Assembly (NCBI GenBank): GCA_019112785.1
Contig: DXIQ01000003.1
Location: 55,970-119,969, forward strand
Length of the DNA: 64,000 bases
Origin: Candidatus Blautia stercorigallinarum
Lineage (GTDB): Bacteria > Bacillota > Clostridia > Lachnospirales > Lachnospiraceae
Direction: 5' to 3'
Made by a program: the position numbers and the translations under genes. A model generated the notes under the pieces. That model searched no databases. It was given only the letters and a program-made list of their open reading frames with translations, and had not been told where the DNA came from. Numbering within the stretch: the first letter of the stretch is position 1; every line of letters starts with the position of its first letter. Of this stretch, positions 32,600 to 41,424 are shown piece after piece.

Positions 32600-32745
32600 C
32601 CGCACAACACCGGTGAAAAGGGAATCAGGTGAGAGTCCTGAGCGATCCGGTCACTGTATTTGGGGAGCAATGCCAGAAAAATCCATTGTACGCAAGTATG
32701 AGAAGGAGAGGCAAAGCGAAGAACCATAAGTCAGGAAACCTGCTT
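32600..32745 (+). ncRNA. cobalamin (B12) riboswitch
   Basis: The conserved words are in order: GGTGAAAAGGGAATCAGGTGAGAGTCCTGAGC is recognisable in pieces (AAAAGGGAA at 32616, CAGGTGAGAGTCCTG at 32626), then CCGGTCACTGTA, and the B12 box AAGTCAGGAAACCTGC (32728-32743). A stem-loop with a T-run at 32815-32842 provides a terminator for ligand control. The next solid gene is the MATE exporter at 33189, but a second terminator-like hairpin (33049-33075) lies between, so the regulated gene is not certain. Confidence 0.88.
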
Positions 32746-32814
32746 AATAGCAGTAAGGTGAAAACTTCCGTGCAAAGTTTGAGATCCCTGTAGTCAGAAA
32801 ATGACTATATGTTT

Positions 32815-32842
32815 CCGCTTTTCATGAGAAGGCGGATTTTTT
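32815..32842 (+). terminator. terminator of the cobalamin riboswitch expression platform
   Basis: CCGCTTTTCATGAGAAGGCGG (given here in two halves CCGCTTTTC and GAGAAGGCGG) forms a stem at 32815-32835, followed by six T at 32837-32842. About 70 bases past the B12 box, the usual distance for a riboswitch terminator. Confidence 0.8.
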
Positions 32843-33048
32843 ATGGAATAAAGCCGAAAGGTAAACGCCTGAATTTATAGAATTATGCATGATTAAATGG
32901 CAGACGGTTTTTCCCGGATTCTTTTTATGGCCCTGTATATTTACTTTTCCGTTGTCCCGCAACCAACGGAACATACACATCCTCCGCAGGACCAAGGTGT
33001 CGTGACAGAAGCCGGGAAAGCCGCCGAAAACTTCATATTATCCACAGG

Positions 33049-33075
33049 AGAGGCTGTAACAGGCCTCTTCTTTTT
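33049..33075 (+). terminator. second terminator-like hairpin before the MATE gene
   Basis: AGAGGCTG and CAGGCCTCT pair around TAA with one bulge, followed by TTCTTTTT. Between the riboswitch terminator (32842) and this hairpin I see no gene with a ribosome binding site. A 78-codon open frame from 32897 runs through the hairpin and has no ribosome binding site. A further inverted pair CCCGGCAA/TTGCCGGG lies at 33088-33131. Confidence 0.65.
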
Positions 33076-33188
33076 GCGCGATACACCCGGCAAGCGACCA
33101 ACCTGCTTGCACGAGCGGGCATTTGCCGGGTAACGGTCATCGAGAGGCAATTCAGACTTTGAATATGAAAAAGAGAGATGAAAAAAGA

Positions 33189-34562
33189 ATGGAAAAATAT
33201 AAGAAAAAGATAAGGCCCGAAGAACGGCTGGCCGCTTTTTTTCAGCGAAAGGGAGAGATCACAAGAAGGGAGAAGCTGGCTATTGTATGGCAGATGAGTG
33301 TTCCTGCTATTATGGCTCAGATAACGTCGATTTTCATGCAGTATATCGATCAGGCGATGGTGGGAAGTCTGGGCGCACAGGCCTCCGCTTCAATCGGGGT
33401 GGTATCCACCAGCACCTGGCTCCTTAGCGGCCTGTGCAGCGGGGCGGCCACAGGCTTTTCCGTACAGGCGGCCCACCAGATCGGCGGGAGAAGAGAAGTC
33501 AATGCCAGAAAGATATTGAAACATGGACTGGCTGCGTCTCTTTGTTTTTCCCTGCTCCTTATGATCATTGGCATAGCTTTAAGCAGTCATCTCCCTGTGT
33601 GGCTGGGCGCCGGTGAAGAACTGTGGAAGGATGCCTCCGGATATTTCTTTGTCTATGCCTGCTCTCTCCCGGCGGTGCAGTTAAACCGTCTGGCGGGCTC
33701 CATGCTCCAGTGCAGTGGAAATATGCGTACCCCCAGTATTTTAAACGCCAGTATGTGTCTTCTGGATATTTTTTTCAATATGATCTTCATCAGGCATTAC
33801 GGCGTGCTGGGAGCTGCCATAGGAACTGCTCTGGCGGAGCTGGTGGTATGTGTTCTTATGCTCTGGACCGTCTGCTTCCGGTCCCCGGTGTTCCGGTTCC
33901 GGAGAGAAAAGCTGGGCGGGATAGATAAGAGGATCCTGTTCAATGCTCTGCACATCGGCGCGCCCCTGGCCTTTGAACATGTGGCCGTATGCGGAGCCAT
34001 GATCGCAACAACCAGGATCATAGCCCCTCTGGGTACGGTGGCCATTGCGGCTAATTCGTTTGCAGTTACTGCAGAGAGTTTCTGTTACATGCCCGGTTAC
34101 GGGATCGCCGAAGCGGCAACAGCTCTTGTAGGCCAGAGCCTGGGAGCCGGAAAAGAAAAGATCGCAAAAAGCTTTTCAAATCTTTCGGTCCTCCTGGGAG
34201 GCGGGATCATGGCGGTCACCGGGGCAGTGATGTTTTTTATCTGTCCATGGGTCTTTCAGCTGATGACTCCGGACCTTCAGGTGCGGCAGCTGGCGGCGGA
34301 GGTCCTCAGGATCCAGCTGTTTGCCGAGCCTCTTTACGGTGTGTCCATCGTGGCTTCCGGAGCTCTCCGGGGAGCAGGGGATACTCTGGTCCCAAGTATT
34401 TTAAATCTGATCAGTATCTGGGGCGTGCGTCTGACCCTGGCCCTTTTACTGGTAGGCAGATGGGGACTCCATGGAGTGTGGACTGCCATGTGCATTGAGC
34501 TGTGTGTAAGAGGACTGCTCCTTCTATTCCGCCAGCAGACTAGTGTACTGACACGACCATAA
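33189..34562 (+). CDS. MATE family efflux transporter
   Basis: A 457-residue, 12-segment membrane protein with the MATE pattern WQMSVPAIMAQITSIFMQYIDQ (given in part: PAIMAQITSIFMQYID), MVGSLG, and the second-half repeat LGAGKEKIAKSF. It should export cationic drugs or metabolites using Na+ or H+. The start is taken at ATG 33189, with AGAGAG about 11 bases upstream; ATG 33165 is an alternative. The last six residues (SVLTRP) and the stop are encoded by the 34542-34702 palindromic element, so the native C-terminus was replaced. Being downstream of a B12 riboswitch suggests, but does not prove, cobalamin-linked control. Confidence 0.88.
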   Translation: MEKYKKKIRPEERLAAFFQRKGEITRREKLAIVWQMSVPAIMAQITSIFMQYIDQAMVGSLGAQASASIGVVSTSTWLLSGLCSGAATGFSVQAAHQIGGRREVNARKILKHGLAASLCFSLLLMIIGIALSSHLPVWLGAGEELWKDASGYFFVYACSLPAVQLNRLAGSMLQCSGNMRTPSILNASMCLLDIFFNMIFIRHYGVLGAAIGTALAELVVCVLMLWTVCFRSPVFRFRREKLGGIDKRILFNALHIGAPLAFEHVAVCGAMIATTRIIAPLGTVAIAANSFAVTAESFCYMPGYGIAEAATALVGQSLGAGKEKIAKSFSNLSVLLGGGIMAVTGAVMFFICPWVFQLMTPDLQVRQLAAEVLRIQLFAEPLYGVSIVASGALRGAGDTLVPSILNLISIWGVRLTLALLLVGRWGLHGVWTAMCIELCVRGLLLLFRQQTSVLTRP

Positions 34563-34702
34563 TTCAACTAATGACTTGTCTGAATTCCCATCTGCGGCGT
34601 TGTTGTCAGTCAGCGTAGCCACCGCTACGCTTCCTTCCGCCGCCTTGCAGACTGAAAATTCATCCGGCGTCATTAATTTGAAAATGATCGTGCCAGTACA
34701 CT
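34542..34702. repeat. 161-bp symmetric fold-back element (family C)
   Basis: The ends AGTGTACTG (34542-34550) and CAGTACACT (34694-34702) are exact reverse complements. Matches continue inward with some mismatches (CATAATTCAACTAATGAC against GTCATTAATTTGAAAATG; CTGAATTCCCATCTGCGGCG against CGCCGCCTTGCAGACTG) to the apex GCGTAGC-CACC-GCTACGC at 34613-34630. The centre of symmetry is at 34622. It looks like a miniature palindromic mobile element. It begins inside the MATE coding frame. Confidence 0.8.
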
Positions 34703-34745
34703 CAAGGTGGGATACACAAGATCAGCTGATGCAAAACATTGAGAT

Positions 34746-35798
34746 TTACAGAAAACGGATTTCCAGCATTACAGGCTGATGATCCGTATAGGTAAAATCC
34801 GTATTTACTACAGTGACCCCGGAGATCTGTAGGTTGTCTGATACCAGAAAACCGTCCAGCACATATACCCGTCCTTTTTCCATAGAACCGTCATAAGGCC
34901 GGTCCAGAAGCCGGCAGGTAGGGAAGGTATCATCAGCGGCTATGGAAAAATGAGGAGGAAGAGACTCCTTTTCCAGCAGGCCGGGAGTCCAGTTTTTACT
35001 TTTTCGGAGAGGATATTTTTCCTCTCCTTTTATGATCTGGTTAAAATCTCCCCCGGCAATGATATAATTGCCCTTTTCATATTCCCGGGAAAGGATTTGG
35101 GAGAGCAGGCGGCTCTGAGCCAGTTTTCCTTCCCCTTTGTCATAGGCTTCCAGATGAAAGTTGAAAAGGACCAGTTCCCTGGAACTGTCTTCTATAGGAA
35201 TCCTGGTTTCCAGGATACATCGTTTCAGATTACAGGTTTTCACAGGCCAGGAGAAGGATTCCGGAAGGGACAGCCGCCGGGCGGAGCAAATGTTCAGCCT
35301 GGTAAAAGTACTGAGACCGCTGCTCATTTTTCCCAGGGGAGGAAAAGGGTAGGGGATAAAATCACATTTATAGTTCCAGGCAAAGATCCCCGGCCTCCCC
35401 AGGGCTCTTTCAAAATAACGGTGCTGATCTATCCTGTAGGAGCGGTAAGAGTCCAGGTCCACTTCCTGAAGGAAATATATATCCGCCTTCCGGGTATCCA
35501 GGATTTTCCGGATACCCTTCATATTTTTTATAACCTGTTCCCGGTTTCTGGGACGGACCATTTTTCCCCCGTCCATGAAGAAATCCATGGTCCTGTCAAA
35601 ACCGGCGAAACCGATGTTCCAGGTAAGGAGCCGGAAGGAATCCTTCAGGGAAAGTGTCTGTCCGCCTTTCGGAACAGGGAGAGGCGTCTCTTTTTTTGGC
35701 CGGTATTCCCGGAGAGTATACCAGGAAACTGCCCCAAGGACCAGACCTCCCCACAGGCCCCCTGCTTTTAATATGTTTTTAAACAAATGATTTTTCAA
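34746..35798 (-). CDS. endonuclease/exonuclease/phosphatase family protein, membrane anchored
   Basis: A 350-residue protein with an N-terminal hydrophobic segment (about 9-27) and then an EEP fold: RLLTWNIGFAG (about 57-67), FLQEVDLDSYR (about 109-119), NFHLEAYDKGEGKLAQ, the catalytic GGDFNQI (about 247-253) and the final TDHQPVMLEI. The family includes DNases, sphingomyelinase-like and lipid phosphatases. The anchor points to an outside-facing phosphodiesterase or lipid-acting enzyme, an inference. It is transcribed towards the MATE gene; the fold-back element lies between the two stops. Confidence 0.85.
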   Translation of the reverse strand: MKNHLFKNILKAGGLWGGLVLGAVSWYTLREYRPKKETPLPVPKGGQTLSLKDSFRLLTWNIGFAGFDRTMDFFMDGGKMVRPRNREQVIKNMKGIRKILDTRKADIYFLQEVDLDSYRSYRIDQHRYFERALGRPGIFAWNYKCDFIPYPFPPLGKMSSGLSTFTRLNICSARRLSLPESFSWPVKTCNLKRCILETRIPIEDSSRELVLFNFHLEAYDKGEGKLAQSRLLSQILSREYEKGNYIIAGGDFNQIIKGEEKYPLRKSKNWTPGLLEKESLPPHFSIAADDTFPTCRLLDRPYDGSMEKGRVYVLDGFLVSDNLQISGVTVVNTDFTYTDHQPVMLEIRFL

Positions 35799-35812
35799 TA
35801 GCGCTATCCTCC

Positions 35813-35868
35813 TGAAGGGGCTGTGGCATTAGTCATATTCTCGATTTTGATTAATGCGGCAGCTCCTT
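35813..35868. repeat. palindromic repeat, family B copy (inverted)
   Basis: Read on the minus strand it gives GGAGCTGCCGCATTAATCAAAATCG in pieces (GGAGCTGCC, GCATTAATC, AAAATCGAGAATATG, ACTAATGCC, ACAGCCCC). The ends pair over about 19 bases. It shares the 14-mer CTGCCGCATTAATC with the copy at 29613. It lies between the divergent EEP gene and the valS promoter. Confidence 0.7.
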
Positions 35869-35998
35869 TGATGTTGATTCGTTCGGTCTGTTCTTTACAA
35901 AACTTATAGTAACACAAAGGGGAAGAACATTCCCCTTCTTTTGCAATTCTTTTCTTTCTTTTCTGTTAAATTTACGCAAAAATTCACAATTTCCTATC

Positions 35999-36027
35999 TT
36001 GACAAAGCTTTTCAATATGACTATGAT
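35999..36027 (+). promoter_or_regulatory. sigma-A promoter of the T-box-valS transcript
   Basis: TTGACA (35999-36004), a 17-base spacer, TATGAT (36022-36027). Transcription would start near 36034, giving a leader of about 355 bases before valS. Confidence 0.8.
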
Positions 36028-36089
36028 AAGAAAAATGAGAAGATGCATGGATTTCCGGAACATTCAGTGGGAAGAAATCTGTGACATCG

Positions 36090-36303
36090 AAAGAAAAAGG
36101 TAATGAGAAAGAGGAGTACGCTCCGGGAACTTGCAGAGAGAACAATTCATCGGCTGAAAGATTGTTTAAGGGAAAAGGGCGGAAGGTAGCTTTTGAACCG
36201 GAAGGCTGAAGGAGATTGCCAGGAAAGGGCGAGATTTGGTAGGGCTTCCCGGTTTGTCCCCGTTACAGGACCTTTGAGTGATAAATAAAGGTGGTACCGC
36301 GGC
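36090..36303 (+). ncRNA. T-box leader of valS
   Basis: The T-box core AGGTGGTACCGCGG is at 36289-36302. Upstream are the usual stem I signals: an AG-rich GAGAAAGAGGAGTACG and the later CGGCTGAAAG loop region. After the T-box, GGCTTTGTCGCC and CCTTTG offer the competing stem. Uncharged tRNA-Val should bind and favour transcription of valS; charged tRNA lets termination occur. I could not assign the specifier codon with certainty. The boundary at the 5' side is approximate. Confidence 0.88.
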
Positions 36304-36388
36304 TTTGTCGCCCTTTGTAACTATTAAGAAGATGGTTATGGAGGGTATTTTTTATGTGAAATACCCTTGTGGCCAAGAGGAGGAGATT

Positions 36389-39034
36389 ATGAGCAAAGAG
36401 CTTGCAAAAACTTATGACCCCAAAGGTCTGGAAGACCGCATTTATCAGAAATGGCTGGATAACAAATATTTTCACGCAGAAGTAAATCCAGACAAGAAAC
36501 CTTTTACCATTGTGATGCCCCCGCCAAACGTAACCGGACAGCTTCACATGGGACATGCCCTGGATGAGACCATGCAGGATATCCTGATCCGTTTTAAAAG
36601 GATGGAAGGATATGAAGCTTTGTGGCAGCCGGGAACAGATCATGCGGCCATTGCCACAGAGGTAAAAGTAACAGAAAAATTAAAAGAACAGGGAATCGAT
36701 AAAGATGAGATCGGCAGGGAAGAATTCCTGAAATATGCCTGGGCCTGGAAAGAAGAATATGGTGGAAAGATCATCAATCAGCTGAAGAAGCTGGGTGCTT
36801 CTGCTGACTGGGACAGAGAACGTTTTACCATGGACGAGGGCTGTTCCAAAGCAGTACAGGAAGTCTTTATCCGTCTTTATGAGAAAGGCTATATCTATAA
36901 AGGATCCAGGATCATCAACTGGTGTCCGGTATGCCAGACTTCCATTTCCGACGCAGAGGTAGAACATGAGGACCAGGACGGATTTTTCTGGCACATTAAT
37001 TATCCCATCGTAGGCGAGGAAGGAAAGTATGTGGAGATCGCTACTACCCGTCCGGAGACCCTTCTGGGAGATACGGCAGTGGCAGTTAATCCGGAGGACG
37101 AAAGATATAAACATCTGGTAGGAAAGATGCTGAAGCTGCCGCTTACCGACAGAGAGATCCCTGTGATCGCGGATGAATATGTAGATAAGGAGTTTGGAAC
37201 CGGCTGTGTAAAGATCACCCCGGCTCATGACCCTAATGACTTTGAGGTAGGAAAACGCCATAACCTGGAAGAAATCAACATTATGAATGATGACGCCACC
37301 ATTAATGAACTGGGCGGCAAATATGCCGGTATGGACCGGTATGAGGCCAGAAAAGCCATGGTGGAGGATCTGAAGGCACAGGGCCTTCTGGTAAAGGTGG
37401 TTCCCCATTCTCACAGTGTTGGAACCCACGACCGTTGCGGCACTACTGTAGAGCCTATGATCAAGCCTCAGTGGTTTGTTCGTATGAAAGAGATGGCCCA
37501 GGCTGCCATTGATACTTTAAAAGAAGGAAATCTTACATTTGTTCCGGAAAGATTTGATAAGACTTATCTTCACTGGCTGGAAAATATCAGAGACTGGTGT
37601 ATTTCCCGTCAGCTCTGGTGGGGCCACCGGATCCCGGCTTATTACTGTGACGAGTGCGGTGAAACTGTAGTTGCAAGAGAAATGCCCCAGAAATGCCCGA
37701 AATGCGGCTGCACCCATTTCCATCAGGACGAGGATACCCTGGACACCTGGTTTTCCTCTGCTCTGTGGCCTTTCTCTACCCTTGGCTGGCCGGACAAAAC
37801 TCCGGAGATGGAGTACTTCTATCCGACAGATGTGCTGGTTACCGGTTATGACATTATTTTCTTCTGGGTAATCCGTATGGTATTCTCCGGTCTGGAGCAG
37901 ACAGGAAAGACCCCATTCCATCATGTACTGATCCATGGGCTGGTACGGGATTCCCAGGGAAGAAAAATGAGCAAATCTCTTGGTAACGGCATTGATCCTC
38001 TTGAAGTGATCGACAAGTATGGAGCCGATGCTCTCCGTCTTACACTGATCACCGGAAATGCTCCGGGAAATGATATGCGTTTCTACTGGGAGAGAGTAGA
38101 ATCCAGCCGGAACTTTGCCAATAAGGTATGGAACGCCTCCAGATTTATCATGATGAACCTGGAAAAAGCGGAAGTTCCTGAGAAAATGGATCTTGCGGAT
38201 CTGACAGGAGCAGATAAATGGATCCTGTCCAAGGTAAACACCCTGGCAAAAGACGTTACTGAAAATATGGATAAATATGAGCTGGGTATTGCTGTACAGA
38301 AGGTATACGATTTCATCTGGGAAGAATTCTGCGACTGGTATATCGAGATGGTAAAACCAAGACTTTACAGCGATACCGACAGTACCAAAGGCGCAGCTTT
38401 GTGGACTTTAAAGACAGTGCTTGGCAATGCCCTGAAGCTGCTCCACCCCTATATGCCTTTCATCACAGAAGAAATCTACTGTACTCTTCATCCGGAGGAA
38501 GAATCCATTATGATCTCCTCCTGGCCGGTATTTAAAGAAGAATGGAATTTTGCCAAAGAAGAGGAAGCTGTGGAGATCATCAAGGAAGCAGTAAGAAGTA
38601 TCCGGAATGTCCGTACAGGTATGAATGTTCCTCCCAGCAGGAAAGCCAAGGTCTTCGTAACAGCAGAAGATGAGAAGATACGGAAGATCTTTGAAGAGGG
38701 TGAAGTTTTCTTTGCTCCTCTGGCTCACGCAAGCCATGTGGTTGTTCAGAAGGATAAGGCCGGTATTGAGGAGGACGCAGTATCTGCCGTTACATCTAAA
38801 GCTGTGATCTATATGCCTTTTGCAGAACTGGTAGATGTGGAAAAAGAGATCGAGAGACTGAAAAAGGAAGAGGAAAGAATGACTAAAGAGCTTGCCCGTG
38901 TAAACGGCATGCTTGGAAACGAACGTTTCATCAGTAAGGCGCCTAAGGCCAAAGTTGATGAAGAGCGGGCCAAACTGGAACGCTATACATCTATGATGGA
39001 ACAGGTGAAAGAGAGATTAGCGCAGCTGCAGTAA
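36389..39034 (+). CDS. valS: valyl-tRNA synthetase
   Basis: An 881-residue class I synthetase that charges tRNA-Val in the cytosol. The HIGH motif is HMGH at 53-56 after [10 protein letters not shown], and KMSKS is at about 526-530 ([10 protein letters not shown]). The editing domain is present between them, with a zinc-ribbon-like CDECG...CPKCGC near 420-443. The C-terminal coiled coil (about 815-881, [18 protein letters not shown] and on) is the usual valine-specific arm. The start is ATG 36389 behind AGGAGGAG; earlier in-frame ATGs lie inside the T-box leader. Confidence 0.98.
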   Translation: MSKELAKTYDPKGLEDRIYQKWLDNKYFHAEVNPDKKPFTIVMPPPNVTGQLHMGHALDETMQDILIRFKRMEGYEALWQPGTDHAAIATEVKVTEKLKEQGIDKDEIGREEFLKYAWAWKEEYGGKIINQLKKLGASADWDRERFTMDEGCSKAVQEVFIRLYEKGYIYKGSRIINWCPVCQTSISDAEVEHEDQDGFFWHINYPIVGEEGKYVEIATTRPETLLGDTAVAVNPEDERYKHLVGKMLKLPLTDREIPVIADEYVDKEFGTGCVKITPAHDPNDFEVGKRHNLEEINIMNDDATINELGGKYAGMDRYEARKAMVEDLKAQGLLVKVVPHSHSVGTHDRCGTTVEPMIKPQWFVRMKEMAQAAIDTLKEGNLTFVPERFDKTYLHWLENIRDWCISRQLWWGHRIPAYYCDECGETVVAREMPQKCPKCGCTHFHQDEDTLDTWFSSALWPFSTLGWPDKTPEMEYFYPTDVLVTGYDIIFFWVIRMVFSGLEQTGKTPFHHVLIHGLVRDSQGRKMSKSLGNGIDPLEVIDKYGADALRLTLITGNAPGNDMRFYWERVESSRNFANKVWNASRFIMMNLEKAEVPEKMDLADLTGADKWILSKVNTLAKDVTENMDKYELGIAVQKVYDFIWEEFCDWYIEMVKPRLYSDTDSTKGAALWTLKTVLGNALKLLHPYMPFITEEIYCTLHPEEESIMISSWPVFKEEWNFAKEEEAVEIIKEAVRSIRNVRTGMNVPPSRKAKVFVTAEDEKIRKIFEEGEVFFAPLAHASHVVVQKDKAGIEEDAVSAVTSKAVIYMPFAELVDVEKEIERLKKEEERMTKELARVNGMLGNERFISKAPKAKVDEERAKLERYTSMMEQVKERLAQLQ

Positions 39035-39077
39035 AATGCGCAGGGGGGCTGCCACATAGAGGTTTAGGAGAGAGATT

Positions 39078-41222
39078 ATGAAAGAAATCAGGAAGGTATT
39101 ATGCCTGAAATATCTGAATATGTTTTCTGTGCCGCTGCAGTTTCTGGCGGTATTCGTAGGCTACTTCTTTATAGAAGCAATTTCCAGACATTCTATATGG
39201 GAAGCCATGGATTTTTTAACAGAACGGCCCTTGGTCTTTCTGTATAACACATTTTTGATTTTTACAACTACGCTGATCGTATACCTCTTCAGAAGAAGAA
39301 TCTTCTGGAGAGTGATCCTTACGATCTTCTGGATGGGACTGGGAATTATAAACGGCGTGCTCCTGTCTACCAGGGTAACGCCTTTTACCGGCCCGGACCT
39401 GCATATGATCACCGATGCCTTTGAGATCGCAGACCGGTATCTCCCGCCTTTCTTTTTCTGGGTGGTAGTGGTGCTTGCCGTAATTGCGGTGCTTGCTTTG
39501 GTCCTTCTGTTCATAAAAGGACCCAGGTATAAGGGAAAGCTTCGCTATAAGGTGAATATTCCTCTGATCATTGTAGGTATCCTGGCTTTTGCGGGAACTA
39601 CAAAGCTGGCTCTGGAGAAACGGGTATTATCTAATTATTTTGGAAATATTGCTTTTGCTTATGAGGACTACGGCTATCCTTACTGCCTTGCAACTACGAT
39701 CTTTAATACGGGGATCAGCTGCCCCAGAGATTATTCTGAGGAAGCTGTGGAAAAGATCATTGAAAGCGAGGACTCTCTTCCGGAGACAGGAGACAGCCGT
39801 CCTAATATCCTTTTCCTTCAGCTGGAGTCCTTTTTTGACCCGACTCTGGTAAATTATCTGAATGTATCGGAAGATCCTATCCCTAATTTCAGGAAACTGA
39901 TGGAAGAATATTCATCGGGATATTATAAGGTGCCTTCCGTAGGAGCAGGCACAGCCAATACAGAGTTTGAATCTATTACAGGTATGAGTATGCATTACTT
40001 TGGACCAGGAGAGTACCCTTATAAAGGGATCCTGGAAGAAGAAACCTGTGAAAGCGCGGCTTATGTGCTGAAAGACCTGGGATATGGAACCCATGCAATC
40101 CATAATAATGAGGCCAATTTCTACGGAAGAAGAAGGGTGTTTGCCAATCTGGGATTTGATACCTTTACTTCTTCGGAATATATGTCCGAACAGGATGACA
40201 CCAATCCTAATGACTGGATCCGGGACCGGAATCTGACAAAATATATCCTGCAGGCCATGGAATCCACAGAGGGTCCCGACTATGTTTATACTATTTCCGT
40301 GCAGGGGCATGGGGATTATCCGGAAGAGCCGGTGCTGGAAGATCCCAAGATCACCGTATCCGGCAGCAGTACAGAAGCCCAGGACAACAAATGGGAATAT
40401 TACTGTAATCAGATCTACGAGATGGATCAGTTTATCGGTGAACTGGTCAATGCTTTATCCCAGCTGGATGAAGATGTGGTCCTTGTGATGTACGGCGATC
40501 ATCTTCCTACTATGGATCTGACCGTGACAGATATGAAAAACCGCTATCTTTTCCAGACCCAGTATGTGATCTGGGATAATATGGGACTGAAGAAGCAGGA
40601 TAAAAACCTGGCAGCTTATCAGATGGCGGCAGAGGTCATGGACCGGGTAGGGATCCATGAGGGAAATGTTTTCCGTTTCCATCAGGCCAGAAAGAATACG
40701 CAGAATTACCAGGTAGACCTGGAAATGCTCCAGTATGATATCCTTTATGGAGAACAGTATGTATACGGCGGCAAGAGCCCATATGAGAAGACCGCAATGC
40801 GGCTGGGGGTTGTGGATACGCAGTTTGACAGTATCGAGAAGATATCAGAGGGAAGATATTATATCCGAGGGGCGAATTTCACCCAGTCTTCCTATCTGGA
40901 GATAAATGGGGAGCTGGTGGAAGCTACCTTTATCGATGAAAATACCCTTCTCGTTCTTACAGATCTTCTTCAGGACGGAGACGAAGTGGATATCGCTACG
41001 AGAAGCAACAGTTCCACCCACCGAGTCCTGACCAGAACGGAAAGTTATATTTATCACGAGCCTCAGGAAGGCAGTCAGGAAGGAACACTGACTCCTGTGT
41101 CAGAGGAAGAAGAGGAGCAGGCTGCAGAGGGATCCCAGACTGAAGGAACTCCGTCAGAAGATTCCCAGTCACAGGGAGCTCAGACAGAAGAGAATCCGAC
41201 AGGAGAAACTCAGGAAGAATAG
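39078..41222 (+). CDS. LTA synthase family sulfatase-fold protein with C-terminal extension
   Basis: A 714-residue protein. Residues 1-190 hold about five membrane segments, as in lipoteichoic acid synthases. The exported catalytic domain (about 240-540) shows NILFLQLESFFDP (metal Glu), GAGTANTEFESITG with the nucleophile Thr near 292, and MYGDHLP near 471-477. After the usual end, a small beta domain (about 600-665: RYYIRGANFTQSSYLEINGE, IPT/TIG-like) and a Glu/Gln/Ser-rich tail (about 670-714) follow, which plain LtaS lacks. It should transfer glycerol-phosphate to a glycolipid or polymer. AGGAGAG precedes the ATG. Confidence 0.88.
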   Translation: MKEIRKVLCLKYLNMFSVPLQFLAVFVGYFFIEAISRHSIWEAMDFLTERPLVFLYNTFLIFTTTLIVYLFRRRIFWRVILTIFWMGLGIINGVLLSTRVTPFTGPDLHMITDAFEIADRYLPPFFFWVVVVLAVIAVLALVLLFIKGPRYKGKLRYKVNIPLIIVGILAFAGTTKLALEKRVLSNYFGNIAFAYEDYGYPYCLATTIFNTGISCPRDYSEEAVEKIIESEDSLPETGDSRPNILFLQLESFFDPTLVNYLNVSEDPIPNFRKLMEEYSSGYYKVPSVGAGTANTEFESITGMSMHYFGPGEYPYKGILEEETCESAAYVLKDLGYGTHAIHNNEANFYGRRRVFANLGFDTFTSSEYMSEQDDTNPNDWIRDRNLTKYILQAMESTEGPDYVYTISVQGHGDYPEEPVLEDPKITVSGSSTEAQDNKWEYYCNQIYEMDQFIGELVNALSQLDEDVVLVMYGDHLPTMDLTVTDMKNRYLFQTQYVIWDNMGLKKQDKNLAAYQMAAEVMDRVGIHEGNVFRFHQARKNTQNYQVDLEMLQYDILYGEQYVYGGKSPYEKTAMRLGVVDTQFDSIEKISEGRYYIRGANFTQSSYLEINGELVEATFIDENTLLVLTDLLQDGDEVDIATRSNSSTHRVLTRTESYIYHEPQEGSQEGTLTPVSEEEEEQAAEGSQTEGTPSEDSQSQGAQTEENPTGETQEE

Positions 41223-41253
41223 AGAGCTTTTTTTCTCAGGCGACATAATTTGC

Positions 41254-41281
41254 TTGCATATTGCCACCACTTCATTATAAT
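41254..41281 (+). promoter_or_regulatory. putative promoter nested in the terminator upstream of folC
   Basis: TTGCAT (41254-41259), a 16-base spacer, TATAAT (41276-41281). The spacer contains the left arm of the terminator stem, so RNA starting near 41288 lacks that arm and should escape termination. Confidence 0.5.
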
Positions 41282-41344
41282 GATAAGTGACCCCGGTGCT
41301 ACACCTGGGGCATGGCATTATAAAAGAAGTGGTGGCTTTTCTTT
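41263..41344 (+). terminator. terminator of the LTA-synthase-like gene with inner hairpin
   Basis: GCCACCACTTC (41263-41273) and GAAGTGGTGGC (41326-41336) form a perfect 11-bp stem followed by TTTTCTTT. The 52-base interior has its own hairpin (CCCCGGTG / ACCTGGGG at 41291-41310) and a TATAAT promoter box. Confidence 0.75.
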
Positions 41345-41424
41345 ACTATGAAGGCCCAGTCTCAAAGCAGAGACAGACGGGCTGCCGGAAAATCTCCATT
41401 TCTATAGAACAGGAGGGATACAGC

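Noticed and set aside
33088..33131. Possible fifth family A repeat (CCCGGCAA...TTGCCGGG)
   Set aside because: Only the idea of a GGCAAATG...CGCTTGCC frame is shared, not the exact words. It was kept only as a hairpin.
32897..33133. 78-codon open frame after the cobalamin riboswitch
   Set aside because: It has no ribosome binding site, begins right after an in-frame stop and reads through a terminator-like hairpin. It could at most be a gene remnant.
34576..34779. 67-codon open frame across the 161-bp palindrome
   Set aside because: Most of it is the palindromic element itself, with no ribosome binding site and no recognisable product.
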